DNA of 64,000 nt from Ctena decussata (lineage: Eukaryota; Mollusca; Bivalvia; Lucinida; Lucinidae). Shown piece by piece: positions 26,001-33,605 of the stretch. Where the stretch lies: contig OZ022499.1 in NCBI GenBank assembly GCA_963989385.1, positions 102,160,786 through 102,224,785 of the forward strand, written 5' to 3'. Position 1 is the first letter of the stretch. The number at the start of each line of letters is the position of its first letter. The position numbers were made by a program, and so were the translations under genes. The notes beneath the pieces are model-generated. The model did not search any database, was not told the origin of the DNA, and saw only the letters and a program-made list of their open reading frames with translations.

Positions 26001-27729
26001 AACACTAAGATTTACCCATACACCTTAATTGTAGGTGGGCACATATCATATTTATGCTAAATATTAGGACACATTGATCATTTATTGGATTTTTCCTAAC
26101 GGTTGAATTGAATATCTAGCAGTGTGTTCAAAAATATCTAGTGTAATGACAAAATGTGCAGATCCTGATCAGATCGTCCTTTTGGAGCTGTCTGATCTGC
26201 CTGTAGACTATTTACCTATACATCTTGTGGCAGTATTTGGTATCTGAATTTAATGATAGCTATATATTAAAGGATAATGCATGTGTAGGCTTCTCCTTAA
26301 CAATATATAGTGTTATTACCATCATTATTGTAGGATATGCCATATTCTTTGAGTTCAAACATTACAAGCCTAAGAAAGGTTCAGTGAGTACCAGGTGCTG
26401 GTCCTTCATGGAGAGTGATGAAATTAAAGATGGACCAGCAGTGCTGGAATTGTAAGTACTTGTAATATTCCAGGGCGTAATTAGGAGCAATTTCGTTTTA
26501 TGCACAATCATGTTTTAAACTTTAATCTTGAATGGAAAGGTAGTATTTCAGCCACTTGGGCAGTTGGTATTGAAATCTTGTCTAATTTATAAAATTTCAA
26601 CATGCAAATATGCAGATGCATTTAGAAATTGTGTCAGTTTTAACTTTGCACCTGCATATTTGCCGTATAGGTAGTTATGCCTTTGTATTCCACAGTATAC
26701 TATGTATAATGTGTGCATGTCAGAGATCAAGATAAAAAACTTTCCTGATAATTTGGAATTGGTATTCATTTATTATCCATTAAAAGACTATGATATTGTG
26801 ACACTTTATTAGGACTGCTTCAGCATATAAGTATCTTCATGGGCGTGGATATGAAAATCTATACCCAGGATCACTGTTTGGCATCACAAGGCTTGCACTT
26901 CATCCCCATGTCAGGTCCTTTCTTTCATATCATTTGATTTACAATGTATGAGTTTAAACATAGAACTTTTCAAGTGTCAAAATGTCCAAAAGGTTTCTGT
27001 TTAACTTTGAAATTGTGTATGATGAAAACTCAGCAACTGACTCTCACTTCTTTACATTAATGTCTGGCATGGCATAAACTGACATTGTTTCACCATCTTC
27101 ATGATATTGTCTTCTAAACAACCAACGTCTCTTGATGACATAGATACATGGCCTCCTAAACAACCATTGCATTGACTACGTGTGATATTTGTGTTGCTTT
27201 TTAACTAGCTCTGGTTGAGATAAAATGGATGAGATAAAATTGTCAGAACAGTGTGGAAGAAAGACAATTCTGATAGTAGTTTGGGTGATGAATATGTGAG
27301 TGGTTAATGTTTTTCAGATTGAGTCATTGATATCAGTGGACAAATTGAATAGCTAACATAATTGTGTCATTTGTACCTAAATTTGGAAAAGATTGGTGTG
27401 TCTAACAGTCACAAATTTCACACTTGAGAATTTTGTAAACAAAGTTAAACTGTCATAAACTGTATCTGAACCAAAGTTAATGGCATTATCTTTATTCTGG
27501 GATAATTATTGTTATTTCTCCATAAAAATGTATATTTTGATCCATATTAGAACTACCTTGATCTCGATCTATACTATTTGCTTATAAGTACTTACATCTC
27601 AGTATTTAATATCATTGAAGTATATTTAATTTCAGATACAAAAAGCCAGCAAACTACAAGAGAAAGAATCTACACCTCCTCACAGTGAAACCCTTATACC
27701 TTCATCTTAAACTCATTATCAGTGTGTGA
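5056..27729 (+). CDS. AIDA: AIDA: axin interactor, dorsalization-associated protein (10 coding exons)
   Basis: Coding exons are 5056-5171, 6807-6870, 12502-12555, 13920-13974, 15054-15144, 18539-18582, 20360-20488, 22792-22914, 26334-26451 and 27636-27729. All introns are GT-AG, phases match throughout, and the total is 888 nt (295 residues plus TGA); the human protein is about 306 residues. Motifs match AIDA: FDLWGQPVEAIDGYQ (exon 1), FTEEQK (exon 2), LTIRIEKIGLKDA and IDPYISVYVK (exon 7), QDTPVA (exon 8), FFEFKHYKPKK (exon 9), KPLYLHL (exon 10). Residues about 1-125 form the helical Axin-binding region and about 157-295 the C2-type AIDA domain. In vertebrates AIDA binds Axin and blocks Axin-driven JNK activation, and it has been linked to ER-associated degradation of lipid-synthesis enzymes. 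The start is supported by an in-frame stop at 5038-5040. The linker (exons 4-6) is divergent and the extreme C-terminus differs from the vertebrate protein. Confidence 0.95.
5341..5772. repeat. Direct duplication in AIDA intron 1
   Basis: Two copies of a segment of about 110-150 bp start near 5341 and 5643. Each contains acatgagagttctgcgttc and ends in gcatgcggacgtctaacttg (about 5463 and 5736). They flank a spacer of about 150 bp. The second copy has small deletions. It looks like a tandem duplication of part of an unidentified repeat. No coding content is seen. Confidence 0.7.
5773..6806. other. AIDA intron 1, remainder
   Basis: AT-rich sequence between the intron-1 duplication and the exon 2 acceptor. 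I see no gene, RNA gene or clear repeat. The exon 2 acceptor has a good pyrimidine tract (ttttcctttctttcag). Confidence 0.5.
7031..7734. mobile_element. TIR DNA element, mariner/Tc-like, non-autonomous (AIDA intron 2)
   Basis: Terminal inverted repeats of about 25 bp (ACGGTTCACAAAAAGTAGG on the left, its complement on the right) lie within TATATA flanks, fitting TA target duplication. A second inverted pair inside (AGACAGGGGGTCGAC near 7203; GACCCCCTGTCTG near 7549) suggests one short element nested in another. No transposase is seen. The 114-residue frame at 7119-7463 spans the inner inverted repeat and looks fortuitous. Confidence 0.65.
8473..8626 (+). mobile_element. Minimal hairpin-CTTG element without tandem modules
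   Basis: It starts in a T-tract with TAGCTTGCCTGAAC, folding back on GTTCAGG and GAGCTA. A GC-rich segment (gttggcggcggcggcg) follows. It ends with ggcgagctatc, then a hairpin CCTG-TGA-CAGG, then TCTTG and TT. It has both ends of the 8933-12445 family but no modules, at only about 155 bp. Confidence 0.65.
9811..9848. repeat. Poly-C and (CA)n microsatellite
   Basis: About 15 C residues followed by about a dozen CA dinucleotides inside the host element. The matching position in the sister copy (42417-42438) is a longer C-run, so the tract belongs to the family. Confidence 0.9.
9874..12268 (+). mobile_element. Hairpin-CTTG element, TAGCTCACCTGAGC family (nested)
   Basis: It starts in a T-tract with TAGCTCACCTGAGC, complementary to gctccgggggagctta. 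A GC-rich cgtccgtccg segment follows, then about five modules of roughly 445 bp. Each module contains cttcttctccagaacca, ccttgaaacttggtatgtag, a gttgaccttgacc block and a gaggtcaaggtcattctttg block. It ends with the inverted arm ttcaggtgagcg, hairpin AGGGCCTCATGGCCCT, CTTG, TT. Open frames on the minus strand (for example 10425-10676, 10898-11119) are repeat translations, not genes. Confidence 0.75.
12914..13085. mobile_element. MITE-like repeat, cctaaaattttgga family
   Basis: The left end cctaaaattttggaca is roughly inverted by gtccgaatatttaggg on the right. It shares internal phrases (aatgatgcttngtgaatggc; gagcagtttgatntggg) with 15205-15415 and more weakly with 20563-20690, 44345-44545 and 62447-62650. 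This copy lacks part of the central palindrome present at 15333-15363. Confidence 0.65.
13408..13907. mobile_element. Foldback repeat ending just before the AIDA exon 4 acceptor
   Basis: The ends are inverted (ttaaggtaactgtgtacac on the left; atcaatacaccttaa on the right). Inside is an inverted pair (gggaaatttgcagtat / atactgcaaatttgcc) around a smaller hairpin at 13688-13710. Related pieces occur near 25640-25740, 32017-32145, 44541-44770 and 48620-48850. The right end lies about 12 nt from the exon 4 splice acceptor (13919/13920). Confidence 0.6.
14345..14567. mobile_element. Foldback MITE, TGAGCCGCGACACGAC family, copy 1
   Basis: About 223 bp with near-perfect inverted arms of about 75 bp (TGAGCCGCGACACGACAAAA on the left) and a short centre. 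TA lies on each side, which may be the target duplication. Full copies also lie at 19857-20094, 30619-30855, 31228-31460, 35323-35550 and 62135-62375. Confidence 0.85.
14865..15072 (+). repeat. Tandem duplication covering the AIDA exon 5 acceptor
   Basis: A unit of about 120 bp is duplicated next to exon 5. The upstream copy includes ttttttgaag followed by cattagaaaatttgctgat (from about 14951), identical to the first 19 nt of exon 5 (15054 onward). In the upstream copy the acceptor pyrimidine tract is interrupted, giving tgaag instead of tgcag, and similarity ends after those exon bases. Confidence 0.8.
15205..15415. mobile_element. MITE-like repeat, cctaaaattttgga family, fuller copy
   Basis: It contains cctaaaatttcggacac, aatgatgcttcgtgaatggc, a perfect central hairpin (caaactgctcc / ggagcagtttg, 15333-15363) and gtccaaatatttagggtc. 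It is homologous to 12914-13085. Confidence 0.7.
15640..15908 (-). mobile_element. tRNA-derived SINE, family A
   Basis: Read on the minus strand, the head (15908 downward) has an A-box-like tggtcgagtggttagag and a B-box-like ggtcgagagtcc, the spacing of a pol III promoter derived from a tRNA with a long variable arm. The body contains gaaaggagagagatgggctc. A diverged headless relative lies near 24517-24640. No poly-A tail is seen. Confidence 0.65.
15961..16130. mobile_element. MITE, gctccagataagaag family
   Basis: Inverted ends gctccagataagaag and cttcttatttggagt, each followed inward by ggataat-type sequence. The interior has ctaatgagtggtcacaac. Copies also lie at 30168-30438, 53039-53228 and, partly, 58666-58840 and 60270-60370. 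Confidence 0.7.
16249..18441 (+). mobile_element. Hairpin-CTTG element, GTCTCACCTGCG family, with nested insertion
   Basis: The 5' hairpin GTCTCACCT / AGGCGAGAC follows a T-tract. Then come gtcggcggcggcggc and modules of about 155 bp containing cagaaactataagggctaga and ccatgaaacttggtacatg. It closes with gcaggcgagac, the palindrome ATTCCGCGGAAT, TCTTG and T. A second family is inserted inside it at 16942-17981. The same family recurs at 45866-46871. Confidence 0.8.
16942..17981 (+). mobile_element. Hairpin-CTTG element, ACGCCCGTTTT family (nested)
   Basis: The 5' arm ACGCCCGTTTT folds on aaaacggacgt. A gtccgtccgtctgtccg segment follows, then modules of about 190 bp (ataactcattaaccatttgg, catgaaacttnatagcaatg). 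It closes with aaaacgggcgta, hairpin GCTT-gcg-AAGC, CCTTG, TT. It sits in a T6 tract of the host module; the tract is T5 on the left and T3 on the right. Confidence 0.8.
18911..19048. repeat. Long near-perfect inverted repeat (foldback)
   Basis: Arms of about 57 bp: attgtcatttggggaggtaa on the left and ttacctccccgaatgacaat on the right, with gttttacggc / gccgtaaaac near the centre. The loop is about 15-20 nt. It would form a cruciform or RNA hairpin in AIDA intron 6. It may be a MITE; no flanking duplication was resolved. Confidence 0.8.
19427..19488. repeat. Near-perfect 60-bp palindrome
   Basis: Ends are ccttaaccctattgcactca and tgagtgcagtaaggttaa, and the centre is aactctatagagtt. Almost every base pairs, with no loop. 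It probably is a very short MITE in AIDA intron 6. Confidence 0.8.
19857..20094. mobile_element. Foldback MITE, TGAGCCGCGACACGAC family, copy 2
   Basis: Ends TGAGCCGCGACACAACAAAA and gttgtgtcgcggctca. It belongs to the subfamily with caatgtggttgtg next to the end. It lies in AIDA intron 6. Confidence 0.85.
20694..20855 (+). mobile_element. tRNA-derived SINE, family B, copy 1
   Basis: The head agtggtagtgtagtgaataa resembles a tRNA A box and agatcaatcccc a B box. The body runs catatgagcctttaaactga, catctccatatgaactagtt and gggacgttaaaccc, ending in cactcactca. The copy at 25745-25915 shares all of these blocks. Confidence 0.65.
21369..21424. repeat. Short palindrome with CCAAT-like boxes
   Basis: cacgctgattggctgctttc and gaagcggccaatcagtgtg form a hairpin with a small loop. 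It lies about 45 bp before the pogo-like MITE at 21468. Confidence 0.7.
21468..22061. mobile_element. Tigger/pogo-like non-autonomous DNA transposon
   Basis: Terminal inverted repeats CAGTCGAACCTGTGCTTACG and ttgttcacaggttcgactg, with TA on both sides (21466-21467 and 22062-22063), giving a 594-bp element. CAGT-GAACCTGT ends with a TA duplication are typical of Tigger/pogo relatives. The interior has repeated aacggtca phrases near both ends and no transposase frame. Confidence 0.8.
22947..23981 (+). mobile_element. Hairpin-CTTG element, GTCGCACCTGC family
   Basis: After a T-tract, GTCGCACCT folds on aaggtgcga. Then come cgtccgtccgtc and modules of about 165 bp (tttctcgcaaactatgata, catcaaacctggcataaagc). 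It closes with gcaggtgcgaca, palindrome attccgcggagt, TCTTG, TT. The 3' end is nearly identical to that of the GTCTC family although the modules differ. It lies 33 bp after AIDA exon 8. Confidence 0.8.
24146..24208. repeat. Hairpin repeat
   Basis: gaaaaaaagtgagaagct and agcttctcacattttttc pair with a loop of about 4 nt in AIDA intron 8. Confidence 0.75.
24985..25484 (-). mobile_element. Tandem-module element, gggggataaaaa family, left end unclear
   Basis: About three modules of roughly 165 bp contain ggagataactcaaaaagta, agagttnncattcttgta and tttcatgaaaatatt. The right end has ggacggacgccag and then cccctaacctttcagtcggg before gataaaaa, which is the 5' hairpin region of the superfamily read on the minus strand. 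The left (3') end was not located. Confidence 0.55.
25745..25915 (+). mobile_element. tRNA-derived SINE, family B, copy 2
   Basis: The blocks agtagtagtgtagtgg, gattccatcccct, ggatgagactttaaacca, gtctccatatgacctatg and cactcactt match copy 1 at 20694-20855 in the same order. Confidence 0.65.
26452..27635. other. AIDA intron 9
   Basis: No coding or clear mobile-element content is seen. It has a good donor (gtaagt) and a pyrimidine-rich acceptor (atttaatttcag). It is the only AIDA intron longer than 1.1 kb in which I find no obvious repeat. Confidence 0.5.
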
Positions 27730-27910
27730 GCCTGTTGCCATGGTGACACACCACTAGGGAAGACTTTCAAGAATCTCAGCTTTCTCAATTGGCACCATCA
27801 CATTTCTTCATTATCCCTGAATTTCTGTATCAGTTTTAGGCCCTGAATTTTCCCCAACAGCAAAGTGGCATATTGTCCAATTTAAACACAGATTTTGAAA
27901 AAATATAATA

Positions 27911-28149
27911 CAGTCAACTCTCTATTATCTCCAACACTGATATCTCAGTGCCCTTTTCTAATACTGGTATCTTAAAGTAACCTCATATCAGAGAATTTAG
28001 TTTGAACTCATTTCCTATTTGGATTTTTTTTCAACTCCTATTATCTCAAACTACTGATCTCACAAAGTAAATTTTCTAACACCAGCAAATTTACTGACAC
28101 ATCAGTAGTTAGGGATGAATTTTGACTTTAAGATATCGAGAATTGACTG
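27911..28149. mobile_element. pogo-like MITE just after the AIDA stop
   Basis: CAGTCAACTCTC and gagaattgactg inverted ends sit between TA dinucleotides (27909-27910, 28150-28151). The interior repeats atctca-type phrases. It starts about 180 nt after the stop codon, so it probably lies in the AIDA 3' UTR. A related copy lies near 60785-61004. Confidence 0.7.
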
Positions 28150-28666
28150 TATTTGATAAAATCAGTTTTGGATACATGAATTTCATCAAGGTTCAATCTA
28201 AAATTTTGTCAGAATGTGCCAATGGCACATCAATATTTTGAAAGGGGCCATCAGTATTTTCAGATGGGCCAGCACTTTTTTTACAACCAAATAACCAGGA
28301 TTTTGGCATTTTTAAAACTCAGTTACTTCTAACTTACCATACAGCAGGAGTAAATAGCATTATATTTTTTTGCTGTATCCAGATACCCCAAGTCATCCTT
28401 TTTCTTCACATCATTATAATGAAGTCAGTGAAACCAACCGAGGCTTTTGTAGGCTTGTAGCCACTTGTTTTGGAATTATTTTGCATAGGATTTCTCAGCT
28501 TTCTCATCATTTGATTGTTTTTCTTCATTGATGTCTTCCGATTTCTTTGTTCTCGCTTGTTTGGCAGAATTTCCGCCTACAGAAAAGAAATCACCAATTT
28601 GTTTAGAACTGCGTATGCTGTGCCGACATGTTTAGTATAGCTGGTTTCCCTTGCATTTGTTACCGT

Positions 28667-28822
28667 AGGAATGAATTTCATTTTTCTGAGGTTTATTGAA
28701 GTGTAAACTACATTGGGTCACGTGCAAAGTAAATGAACCCGGAAGGGGTTCATGTAAACTTTGCTAGAGACCCAATGTACTTTACACTTTGATAAACATC
28801 AGAAAAATTAAGTTCATCGCTT
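28667..28822. repeat. Foldback repeat of about 155 bp
   Basis: atgaatttcatttttctgag is answered by agaaaaattaagttcat. Further in, gtgtaaactacattgggtc pairs with gacccaatgtactttacac, and the centre is tgaacccggaaggggttca. Confidence 0.75.
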
Positions 28823-29586
28823 ATATTTACATTCGTTTCAATCAAGTCTTTCATGAAAACTCTTATAAAAGCACTAAAATTGAAGCAGTAAAACATGTAA
28901 ATACATTTTTTTCTGCTAACAGCAGAATAGCATGCATGACATCATGATGTTGCTGATGTCCAATCAGTTTGTAGAGAGCAATTGTTCATTATGACATCAT
29001 TTACGTTGCTTGTCTCAGTGTAATTATTGGAATGTAAACTACATTACGTTCCAATGGTTTACTATAGGTCTTTTCAGTAAATACACCAAGAATGTAAATA
29101 TTGCGCCGTAAATAAAATCAATATTGGGTTACCAGTCAAGCTGTATGAGTTGTTGTGATGCTTTGCTTTCATATTTCACCTCCGGGGGAAGCGTCTTCTA
29201 ACACCGACTAGCTAAAAGCTATAGTGCTAAAAAAAAGTTATGGCAGTGCACAACGAAATCGGAAAAGTGCCGATGCATTAGAGTTCGCGGCAACACTGCT
29301 TTCAAAGCGCACCATTGCCGCAAAAATGCAGCCTAGATAGAACCCTGTTTCATCTTATCATTTCAGTATCAGTTCTCGGCCCAATTGTTCATTAGATTAA
29401 CAAAGTAATTAGTTGAGGCTTGATTATGTACGCTAATACTCTTGAATTAAAATGCTCTAACATTTTGCAGAAAAACATTAGAGCTTTGCATACAATACAT
29501 TTGAAAATACATGTACAAATATGATGTCTTGTTAACTAGTGGCATTGTTAGTTTTGAACAGCTGGGCTTTGGTATGCAAGGGCATA
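28823..29586. other. Sequence downstream of AIDA
   Basis: Apart from the candidate polyadenylation signal I see no gene, RNA gene or clear repeat here. Confidence 0.4.
29111..29116 (+). terminator. Candidate AIDA polyadenylation signal
   Basis: This is the first canonical AATAAA after the AIDA stop, about 1.4 kb downstream. A variant signal nearer the stop is equally possible. There is no direct evidence of use. Confidence 0.2.
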
Positions 29587-29700
29587 TGAGCCGCGACACG
29601 ACAAAACCAACAAAGTGGCATTTGCACTCAGCAAAGACTCAGATCGGCCTGGGCATCCACCCAGTCTGATCAGAGTCTTTGCTGTGCATAAAGGGTAGTA
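29587..29700. mobile_element. Foldback MITE, TGAGCCGCGACACGAC family, half copy
   Basis: The left arm tgagccgcgacacgacaaaa and adjacent sequence are present (subfamily with caaagtggca), but the right arm is missing, so this is a truncated copy. Confidence 0.75.
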
Positions 29701-30167
29701 GCTTCTATATTAAGCAAGCACCTGCCCCTCTATTGGGTGATTGCTTAAGATAGGTTAGCTATACCTTAAAATACTTTGCTGCGTAAAAGTAGTATTGACT
29801 TTGATAGGAAGCATTACTGTGTAAGCGGAGGGTCTACAAGCACTCACTTAGCTAGCAATTTTTGTTTTATTTGGTATGTTTTGTTCTATTTTTAAGCTGC
29901 CAATGCATATTTATATGCTGATTTAATGTTTTCTTGTATATATAACCTAGACTGTGCTAGAACTGTCCAGTCAGAACATTGCTGAAAGGTTCATATTAAA
30001 AGATTATGCAAACAGCAAGAACTTAGATCGATCTGTGCAGTATGTTCAGTGTTTTCATTGTATATTGAGTCTGCAGTGTAATGAAGCATTAACAGAAATC
30101 CATTTCTTCAAAAGCTGTAAGATTTTGCATATTGTGATTGCAAGGGTCTAAATGTTAATAATTCAGT

Positions 30168-30438
30168 GCTCCAAATAAGAAAGGGGTGACAGGGATAATT
30201 TTGGAATAATTATCCATATTTCTCTATACTCATACTCTGTACTCATGGGCTTACTATGCTTAAAAATCATGAATAAACGTGTAAAACTTGTAAAACTCTA
30301 TAAAAACATATGTTGTGACCCATCATTACAACCATCTAGTCGAGACAGTTTTAATGAGGGGTCACAACATGTTTTCTTTGAGAGATAATAAAAATTATTT
30401 TTAAATTATCCTCCATGCCCCCTTTTATCTGGAGCTCT
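30168..30438. mobile_element. MITE, gctccagataagaag family, copy 2
   Basis: gctccaaataagaaagggg and ccccttttatctggagc are inverted ends. The interior has aatgaggggtcacaacatg. Confidence 0.7.
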
Positions 30439-30618
30439 GAAATATTACCACTATTCAATGACCTTGTGAGAAAACCTGTGTGGACTAGTGTGCATGGAAT
30501 GTTCAGGTCATGAATCTTCATCCAGAATTGGAATTCTTAGATTTTAAAAGTGAGCTGTGCATTATATCAGACCAGCCTGGACTTGTGTACAAGCCAATCT
30601 AGTCATGCATAGTTCATT

Positions 30619-30855
30619 TGAGCCTCAACACGAAAAAACCAACAATGTGGTTGTGCGCCCAGCGCAGACTCAGATCAGCCTTGGCATCCGCCCAGTCTGA
30701 TCAGAGTCTTCGCTGTCCGCATGGCGGTAGCTTAGACCTTAACTACCCTTTGGACACTTAATGAAGAGCCTGGTCAAACTGCCTGGATGTCCAGGCTGAT
30801 CTAAGTCTTCGCTGGGCGCACAACCACATTGTTGGTTTTGTCGTGTCGCGGCTCA
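30619..30855. mobile_element. Foldback MITE, TGAGCC family, copy 3
   Basis: tgagcctcaacacgaaaaaa on the left and ttttgtcgtgtcgcggctca on the right, with caatgtggttgtgcgcccag next to the end. TT lies on each side. Confidence 0.85.
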
Positions 30856-30983
30856 TTTATACTTTTAAGCAGACTTCCTCAAGATGTAGTGCTGCTTGTT
30901 TCTTCGCTGCATTTAGTATTGGCTCGGAGCCACTTCATAGCTAATAATGCAAATGAAAAATTAGTGGTATTTAAGAATAAAAC

Positions 30984-31162
30984 AGTAGAACTTCAATGGC
31001 TCTAACAGGCTTGGTACCATGAAAATTAGCTCTAGCCGAAGGTAGTTCTAGCCATCCAGGATACATTTCAATATAAATCGACCTGTAGGGACCCAAGAAC
31101 GAGTTCTAGTTAGGCAGGGCTAACAACCCATTGGGAGTTCGAGCCATTGAAGTTCTACTGCA
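30984..31162. mobile_element. MITE, CAGTAGAACTTCAATGGCTC ends
   Basis: cagtagaacttcaatggctc and gagccattgaagttctactg are perfect 20-bp inverted ends of a 179-bp element with internal agctctagc/gttctagcc phrases. The flanks do not show an obvious TA. Confidence 0.75.
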
Positions 31163-31227
31163 GTTTTCTTTTCGAAAGAAGGCATACACAAAGCCCTTTC
31201 CAGATAAGAGTGGGTTGTGATGATATT

Positions 31228-31460
31228 TGAGCTGCGACACCACAGAACCAACAAAGTGGTAAATGCGCTCAGCAAAGACTCAGATGAGACTGGGCATCCA
31301 CCCAGTCTGAATAGACTCATAGCTGTGCACTTGAAGGATAGCTAAAGCTAGCTTCATTTAGACAGCAAACTCTGATCAGACTAGGTGGATGCCGAGGCTG
31401 ACACGAGTCTTCACTGGGCACACATGCCACTTTGTTGGTTTTGTCGTGTAGCGGCTGGCT
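31228..31460. mobile_element. Foldback MITE, TGAGCC family, copy 4 (diverged)
   Basis: tgagctgcgacaccacagaa on the left, ttttgtcgtgtagcggct on the right. It belongs to the caaagtggta subfamily. Confidence 0.75.
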
Positions 31461-32154
31461 CATTCCTTAAATGATTGAACAGAAAATATCTAAGAATTAT
31501 CATAAAAAAACTACCCTTACCAAGTATGAATTTGCCAAAAGTTTGTTGTTTTCTTGGCACAGTTGGTGCTTTACATAAAATTTCCAGGATTTTAGAGATT
31601 ACTTTTGCCTTCAAAGGCTTTGATGCTACACAATATGTTACAAGATGATCATCATACATTGGATGTGCCATTGCAGAGCAAACACGCTGCTCTTCATTAT
31701 TTTACATGCATTTTTCCATATATATAACACCAATCAATGGCTAGATTAAATTCACTGCACTAAATACATGTATTTCATAACTATTTGGTGATGGTAGCAC
31801 ATATCTGCAGAGAAAATGTCAGTTGTTTAAGTTTTGTGTGAAACAATTCTTTACTATATTAAATTTAAAACCAACAATCTAATTTTTATTCCTGAAACTC
31901 TGTAATGTTATACTAACACATTTTATTTGGCTAATTTTTGGCCTTAATATTTTAAGTTTTGACTAAATATTTACAGTGATTACTAGTGCATGATCAGTAA
32001 AGATTGTGGTATCTGATAAAGGTTCACTTTCAGGGAAGCAACTCTGCCAATTTCATTTTTACCTCCCTTCTCGGTGATGGTAAACTTATAAGAAGCAAAC
32101 AGGCAGTCACATAGTTGTTTCCCGAAGTAGCAATGGCAGAAAAACATGGAGGTA

Positions 32155-33511
32155 CGAGGGATGATCAAAAAGTTCCCGGAAAAGTGCTGTACGCCCTTTA
32201 TTATTTTACTTTCTTCAATAAAATTTTATACCAGGCAGCCTTAATGTAATTGTGATTCATATCATACAAAACAATTGACTTATGTCTAACTAGTTTATTG
32301 CACGCGCCACCAACGTAACGACCGGTAATGTGACCCAGCCCAGCTAACGTTACGTTTCATTTTATCTTTTCTAATAGCAAAATTCGAACGTTGCTTACTC
32401 ACAAATTATCAATGTAAACCATGAATTACTTTAAATGAATTAAAAAAATATATATGATCTTGATGTTCATTACAAATTTTGTAAGTTGTTTTGACTCTTT
32501 CTACGAAATGATTGCTAAGTCCAACGTGACCTTTAATCAGTAAATATGTGGGGATGGGGTAGTTCACGGGCAGATAACTTACTTTAGCTTATAATACGGA
32601 AGTGTTATGATAAGGTTTCATAAATTAGAGATAATGGCAATTCATTAGGTATACGATTTATGCCTTTCAGCTGAACCATTCCAGCAGCACGGCAACACAA
32701 CCTGGAATCGGCAGCATGATGAACTTCCGGCAAATGCCCATCTCACCCAGCAGCAACAATGTATCGGCCATCTTTGTCATAATTAAGATCATATTGATTT
32801 ATTACTATGTGCAGCATTCAGAAGAGTGTGGTACATGAAGCTACTTATACAAAAGGACTTATCTTAAGACTATGGCTGAATCTTGACAAAGCTTGCTGAT
32901 GTAGCCTTGCTGCTGCTTGATTTAAGGCATTTGATCGACAGCTAATGCTGCTGCAGATATCAGATTGCGTTGTCGCATTGCTAGAATAGTTCGACTGAAA
33001 GGATACATTTCATATCTAACGAAATGCCATTATCTAAGGTTCATGAAACTTGATCATATCAGTTCCATTTTATAACGTAATGCAACTTATCTGCCCTTGA
33101 ATTACCCCATCCCCACACATTTGATTTTTAAAGGGCACGTTGGAATTAGACATCATTTAGTTATAAAGATCAAAACAACTTACAAAAAAAAAATACAAAC
33201 ATAAAGATAAGATACATATTCCTAAGTATTGGTGAAGGAATTAACATTAATACATACATTTCATAGATAAACATCGTTCAGAAATTGTTATTAGAAATGA
33301 TAAACATGCAACATAACGTTAGCTGGGCCGGGTCACGTTACCGGTCGTTTCGTCAGTGGCACGTGCATGAAACTGGTTAGACATAAGTCCATTGTTTTAC
33401 ATGATATTGACCACAAATGCATTAAAGTCGGATAGTGTGAAATTTCATTGAAGGAAGTAAAACAGTAAAGAGAAAACAGAACTTTTCCGGGAACTTTTTG
33501 ATTATCCCTCG
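32155..33511. mobile_element. Mariner-like foldback element with a possible captured exon
   Basis: Ends CGAGGGATGATCAAAAAGTT and aactttttgattatccctcg with TA on both sides (32153-32154, 33512-33513), giving 1357 bp. The inverted arms extend about 480 bp inward; for example aaatatgtggggatgggg near 32545 is answered by ccccatccccacacattt near 33105. There is no transposase. The central spacer (about 32650-33030) contains a GC-rich 90-bp block at 32671-32760 that reads like an exon. Confidence 0.75.
32671..32760 (+). pseudogene. Exon-like block inside the foldback element
   Basis: Exactly 30 open codons, rich in Ser, Gln, Asn and Pro (GSMMNFRQMPISPSSNN), flanked by tttatgcctttcag on the left and gtatcg on the right, the layout of an internal phase-0 exon. 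It is GC-richer than the surrounding sequence. I do not recognise the parent protein. It could be a gene fragment captured by the element; a chance frame is possible. Confidence 0.35.
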
Positions 33512-33605
33512 TATAACAGTACACCTTCACAATTTCATTGATGTCATAATTATTTTCAGTAAATATTTGGACAGCTCAGCTATTTCTGTAATGAACTGTG
33601 TTGAA

